DNA of 8,204 nt, from assembly GCA_902806295.1 (NCBI GenBank), contig CADCWB010000235.1, forward strand, positions 1-8,204. Direction: 5' to 3'. The translations under genes were made by a program, and so were the position numbers. Under the pieces are notes generated by a model. That model saw nothing but the letters and a program-made list of their open reading frames with translations, ran no database searches and had not been told where the DNA came from. This document shows, in pieces, positions 5,566 through 8,204 of this stretch (its first letter is position 1; every line of letters begins with the position of its first letter). The DNA comes from an uncultured Sphingomonas sp. (GTDB lineage: Bacteria; Pseudomonadota; Alphaproteobacteria; Sphingomonadales; Sphingomonadaceae).

Positions 5566-5571
5566 TATGCT
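5566..5571 (+). promoter_or_regulatory. Possible -10 box for the 101-aa gene and ligase
   Basis: TATGCT lies 58 bases before the ATG at 5629. It is the same hexamer as the -10 box proposed for divK. The best -35 candidate, TTGCCG (5541-5546), is 19 bases away, longer than ideal. Weak call. Confidence 0.25.
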
Positions 5572-5616
5572 TTAGCGGTCCCTTAACCCTGCGCGCTCAC
5601 TCTGCACTTGATAACG

Positions 5617-5621
5617 GGAGG
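5617..5621 (+). promoter_or_regulatory. Strong Shine-Dalgarno site of the 101-aa gene
   Basis: GGAGG within GGGAGGTGAG, seven bases before the ATG at 5629. It decides for that ATG over the in-frame TTG at 5608, which precedes the site. Confidence 0.85.
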
Positions 5622-5628
5622 TGAGCGC

Positions 5629-5934
5629 ATGGCCGAGTCGCTGAACGGATTGAGCCGCGATCTGCGACAGCGCCTCCGCGACCTAGATGGCCGCGCCGAG
5701 CGCCTGTCTCCACTCGACATTCACGCCCGCATGGATGCGATCCGCGACCTTGCCGTCCGGGACGGCTTAGGCGGTTTGGAAGATCTGGCAAGATGCTCGG
5801 CGCAGCTGGCCCTCTTGCCTGGCTGCCGGGTCGCGATGGCCGAGTGCTTGTCGCACGTTGGCGATGCACTGGCCGCCGACTCACCTGGCCAACGTGAGGC
5901 CGTCTTGGCCGCGGTTGCAATACGGCTACACTGA
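5629..5934 (+). CDS. Conserved-looking small helical protein of unknown function
   Basis: A 101-aa protein I do not recognise. It has no signal peptide or membrane segment. The N-terminal 50 residues are charged and rich in Leu, Arg and Asp (SRDLRQRLRDLDGRAERL), consistent with amphipathic helices. The second half is more hydrophobic, with two Cys (56 and 66) in DLARCSAQLALLPGCRVAMAEC and a third at 73. A textbook ribosome binding site and coding-like base use support it as real. It ends 39 bases before the ATP-dependent ligase gene on the same strand, so the two are probably co-transcribed. It bears no likeness to the metallo-beta-lactamase exonuclease usual upstream of this ligase type. Confidence 0.75.
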   Translation: MAESLNGLSRDLRQRLRDLDGRAERLSPLDIHARMDAIRDLAVRDGLGGLEDLARCSAQLALLPGCRVAMAECLSHVGDALAADSPGQREAVLAAVAIRLH

Positions 5935-5973
5935 TACGGAAACGAAACGGCTGCCTTGCGCATTGAAGCGGTC

Positions 5974-7563
5974 ATGCGCGCCTTTTCCCAGCTGCTCGAC
6001 GCACTGGTCTATACCCGCAGCCGGAACGCCAAGCTCAAGCTGATCGGCGACTATCTCCGTCGCACTGGTGACCCTGACCGCGGAATCGCACTGGCCGCCC
6101 TCACCGGCACGCTCGACATCCCTGCCGTAAAAGGCGCGGTGATCCGGGGCTTGGCCGAGAGCCGGGTCGACCCGCTGCTGCTGCGGATGAGTCACAATTA
6201 TGTCGGCGACCTAGCCGAGACCGTCTCACTCCTGTGGCCGTCACCGGAAGGGGAGCTGGACGACGGTACCATCGGAATCGCGGAAGCAGTGACCCGCCTG
6301 CGCGCCGCCAGCCGCTCCGATGCGCCCGCCGAGTTGGCCAGGATGCTCGACCATCTCGATGCCTCGGGGCGGTTCGCGTTGCTCAAGCTCGCCACGGGCG
6401 AGTTGCGCGTCGGGATCAACGCACGCAACGCCAAGCAAGCTTTCGCCGACGCCTTCGGGGTGGATGTCGAAGCAGTGGAGGAGGTGTGGCATGGCCTCGC
6501 TCCACCTTACCTGGAGCTGTTCGCCTGGGGCGAGGGCCGTGGCGAACAGCCGACCGTGCGCGACGTGCCGGTGTTCCGTCCCTTCATGCTTGCCCACCCG
6601 CTTGAGGAGGGGAAGGTCGAGCTCAAGGATTATGCCGCCGAATGGAAGTGGGATGGCATCAGGGTTCAGCTGGTGCATGCCGGGGGGCAGACTCGGTTGT
6701 ACAGCCGCACAGGTGACGACATCACCGGCAGCTTTCCCGAGATCGCGGCGGCGTTCGGGACGTCGGGGGTGCTCGACGGCGAACTGTTGGTGCGCGGAGC
6801 TGGGCAGGGTGCGGACGAGCATGGCGGGGCGGCGGCAAGCTTCAACGCGCTTCAGCAGCGGCTTGGCCGCAAGCTGGTCAGTGCCAAGACGCAGACCGAC
6901 TATACGGCCTTCGTGCGCCTGTACGACCTGCTGTTCGACGGCGCGGAGGACTTGCGAGAGCGGCCGTGGAGCGAGCGCCGGAGCCGGCTGGAGGCATTCA
7001 TGCCGCAGCTCGACTCCGACCGATTCGACCTGTCGCAGCTGATCGAGGCTGACAGCTTCGCCGCTTTGGCCGAGATCCGGGCCGGCGCCCGCGACGCCAG
7101 TATCGAAGGCATGATGCTTAAGCGCCGCGACTCGCCCTATGTGGCCGGGCGTCGGGTCGGCCTGTGGTACAAGTGGAAGCGCGATCCGCTGACCGCCGAT
7201 TGCGTGATGATGTACGCGCAGCGCGGATCGGGAAAGCGGTCCAGCTTCTATAGCGATTTCACCTTCGGTTGCTGGGCCGAGGACGGCGAGTTGCTGCCGG
7301 TCGGCAAGGCCTACATGGGCTTCACCGACGAGGAGCTGAAGTGGATGGACCGGTTCGTTCGGCAGAACACCGTCAACCGCTTCGGCCCGGTGCGCGAGGT
7401 CGAGAAGACGCTGGTGCTGGAGGTGGCGTTCGACTCCATTCACCTCAGCAAGCGCCACCGCAGCGGCCTCGCCATGCGCTTCCCCCGAATTAGTCGCATC
7501 CGCACCGACAAGCCCGCGCACGAGGCCGACCGGATCGAGACCATGCTGGCGATGGTGACTTAA
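5974..7563 (+). CDS. ATP-dependent DNA ligase, cisplatin / ligase-associated DNA damage response type
   Basis: A 529-aa ligase sealing nicks with ATP, distinct from the essential NAD-dependent LigA. The N terminus (to about 190) is the DNA-binding domain with the family blocks YTRSRNAKLKL (13-23), ALAALTGTLD (39-48) and NYVGDLAETV (75-84). The adenylation domain has motif I K225-W-D-G (lysine-AMP site) in EWKWDGIR, motif III LYSRTGDD (242-249), motif IIIa LDGELL (267-272), motif IV IEGMMLKR (377-384) and motif V YKWKRD (399-404). The OB-fold domain follows to the C terminus, and includes FDSIHLSKRHRSGLAMRFPRI. All core motifs look intact. The ATG at 5974 matches homologue starts; a TTG at 5956 is less likely. 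In other bacteria this ligase is clustered with an MBL-fold exonuclease, an Lhr-like helicase and a phosphoesterase; none is adjacent here. Its stop overlaps the convergent GNAT stop. Confidence 0.94.
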   Translation: MRAFSQLLDALVYTRSRNAKLKLIGDYLRRTGDPDRGIALAALTGTLDIPAVKGAVIRGLAESRVDPLLLRMSHNYVGDLAETVSLLWPSPEGELDDGTIGIAEAVTRLRAASRSDAPAELARMLDHLDASGRFALLKLATGELRVGINARNAKQAFADAFGVDVEAVEEVWHGLAPPYLELFAWGEGRGEQPTVRDVPVFRPFMLAHPLEEGKVELKDYAAEWKWDGIRVQLVHAGGQTRLYSRTGDDITGSFPEIAAAFGTSGVLDGELLVRGAGQGADEHGGAAASFNALQQRLGRKLVSAKTQTDYTAFVRLYDLLFDGAEDLRERPWSERRSRLEAFMPQLDSDRFDLSQLIEADSFAALAEIRAGARDASIEGMMLKRRDSPYVAGRRVGLWYKWKRDPLTADCVMMYAQRGSGKRSSFYSDFTFGCWAEDGELLPVGKAYMGFTDEELKWMDRFVRQNTVNRFGPVREVEKTLVLEVAFDSIHLSKRHRSGLAMRFPRISRIRTDKPAHEADRIETMLAMVT

Positions 7564-8078
7564 AGCGCTTTCTCCAGCACCGCGAATTCAAGGTCACCGC
7601 GGCGCGGTTCACCAAAGCGTTGGTCGCCGTAGGGGAAGGGCCGTCGCTCGCCGGTGAGCCGATAGCCTCGCCGTTCGTACCAGGCGACAAGCTCGGCGCG
7701 CTGAACGATGACGGTCATCTCGACCCGAGCGGCAGCGAGTTGTTGGGAAGCCCAGCTCTCGGCCGCAGCAAGCAAGACCCTGCCGAGTCCATCGGCTTGG
7801 CGCGATGTGTCGACGGTGAGCAGGCCCAGATAGGCGGTTCCATGACTTTTGTCGGTCAACGCGACGCATGCGGCCGGCTCGCCGTGTTCTCTCCAGAGCA
7901 GAAGATGACTCGCGGGATCGGCTAACATCTCGGCCAAGGTCTGCGGGTCGGTTCGCTGACCGTCGAGCAGGTCGGCCTCGTGGCTCCAGCCGGCGCGGGC
8001 GGTGTCGCCGCGGTAGGCGCGCTCGATCAGGCGGTGCAGGGCAGGAAGGTCCGCATCCGTTGCGCGTTCAAGCTTCAT
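7560..8078 (-). CDS. GNAT family N-acetyltransferase
   Basis: A 172-aa protein with the acetyl-CoA binding fold: N-terminal RATDADLPALHRLIERAYRG, motif A at about 84-104 with the pyrophosphate-binding signature Q94-A-D-G97-L-G99, and motif B VAWYERRGYRLTG (131-143). Such proteins acetylate an amine of a small molecule or protein; the acceptor is unknown. The ATG at 8078 is chosen because the family N terminus begins there; an upstream in-frame start at 8111 would add eleven residues inside the preceding gene. It overlaps the isoaspartyl peptidase end by 11 bases and so is probably its operon partner. The stop shares the TTAA at 7560-7563 with the convergent ligase stop. Confidence 0.9.
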   Translation of the reverse strand: MKLERATDADLPALHRLIERAYRGDTARAGWSHEADLLDGQRTDPQTLAEMLADPASHLLLWREHGEPAACVALTDKSHGTAYLGLLTVDTSRQADGLGRVLLAAAESWASQQLAAARVEMTVIVQRAELVAWYERRGYRLTGERRPFPYGDQRFGEPRRGDLEFAVLEKAL

Positions 8079-8204
8079 GCACCGCCACTTGCTGTCCTTC
8101 CGCGCTGGCACGCCCGCGATACATGCCGCGGGTGGTGAAGCCCCAGGCCGCCTCGCCGGTCGGAGTCACGGCGATCAGTCCGCCGGACCCGCCGAGCCCG
8201 ACAA
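8068..8204 (-). CDS. Isoaspartyl peptidase / L-asparaginase, C-terminal end (5' partial)
   Basis: Only the last 44 residues are inside the window; the rest lies beyond the right edge. They begin VGLGGSGGLIAVTPTGEAAWGFT and continue TRGMYRG, the C-terminal signature of the Ntn-hydrolase asparaginase family (plant-type, threonine peptidase T2; E. coli IaaA). There the GGxGG loop helps form the substrate pocket of the beta subunit and the enzyme cleaves isoaspartyl dipeptides or asparagine. The catalytic Thr lies outside the window, so activity cannot be judged. The stop (8068-8070) overlaps the GNAT start by 11 bases on the same strand. Confidence 0.88.
   Translation of the reverse strand, partial: VGLGGSGGLIAVTPTGEAAWGFTTRGMYRGRASAEGQQVAVHEA

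Noticed and set aside
5445..5628. A further small gene in the gap between rpmG and the 101-aa gene
   Set aside because: No frame with a start, ribosome binding site and coding-like content was found. The gap holds the rpmG promoter, the leader hairpin and the likely promoter of the next gene.
6241..7521. Long minus-strand open frame (426 codons)
   Set aside because: It is the antisense of the DNA ligase, has no recognisable domain and no ribosome binding site that would support it.
1..8204. CRISPR array, integrase, transposon ends, toxin-antitoxin pair or defence system
   Set aside because: No spaced direct repeats, recombinase motifs or paired small genes of such type were seen; the gene content is chromosomal housekeeping.

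Overview
The window is a stretch of high-GC bacterial chromosome, most likely from an alphaproteobacterium of the order Sphingomonadales (Sphingomonas-like). The main evidence is gene content: a DUF3572 gene beside a DivK-type single-domain response regulator and rpmG, a cold-shock protein with two cold-shock domains behind a glycine-rich leader, and a DUF482 'FemAB-like' acyltransferase. This assignment is inference from protein likeness, not from a marker-gene comparison. Genes run into both window edges. No insertion sequence, phage gene, CRISPR array, tRNA or rRNA was seen. The content is mostly housekeeping, and I found no clear new multi-gene system.

Left part (1-800): the 3' part of a + strand gene for a cold-shock protein with a Gly/Arg/Phe-rich leader and two cold-shock domains. 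It ends in a very strong intrinsic terminator.

Centre-left (802-4719): six minus-strand genes packed as one likely operon. In transcription order they are a DUF3572 protein, a HAD-type hydrolase, a YdfG-type short-chain dehydrogenase, a RidA-family protein, a glycerophosphodiester phosphodiesterase and a DUF482 GNAT-like protein. Five junctions are overlaps (4, 4, 26 and 14 bases) or a gap of 30 bases, so translational coupling is likely. RidA-family proteins remove reactive enamines/imines and YdfG reduces small semialdehydes, so part of the operon looks like metabolite clean-up; the rest gives no common pathway.

Centre-right (4757-5628): a DivK-like regulator is divergent from the operon across only 37 bases, with a TTG start supported by a good Shine-Dalgarno site. 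Then come two mutually exclusive hairpins, a REP-like palindrome and minus-strand rpmG (ribosomal protein bL33, 55 aa). The rpmG leader has a perfect TTGACA box and a terminator-like hairpin ahead of the gene.

Right part (5629-8204): a 101-aa helical protein of unknown function, then a 529-aa ATP-dependent DNA ligase of the 'cisplatin / ligase-associated DNA damage response' type. Neither flank carries the exonuclease, helicase or phosphoesterase that usually accompany it. A convergent GNAT acetyltransferase shares the TTAA of its stop with the ligase stop, and it overlaps the 3' end of an isoaspartyl peptidase/asparaginase gene that runs off the right edge.
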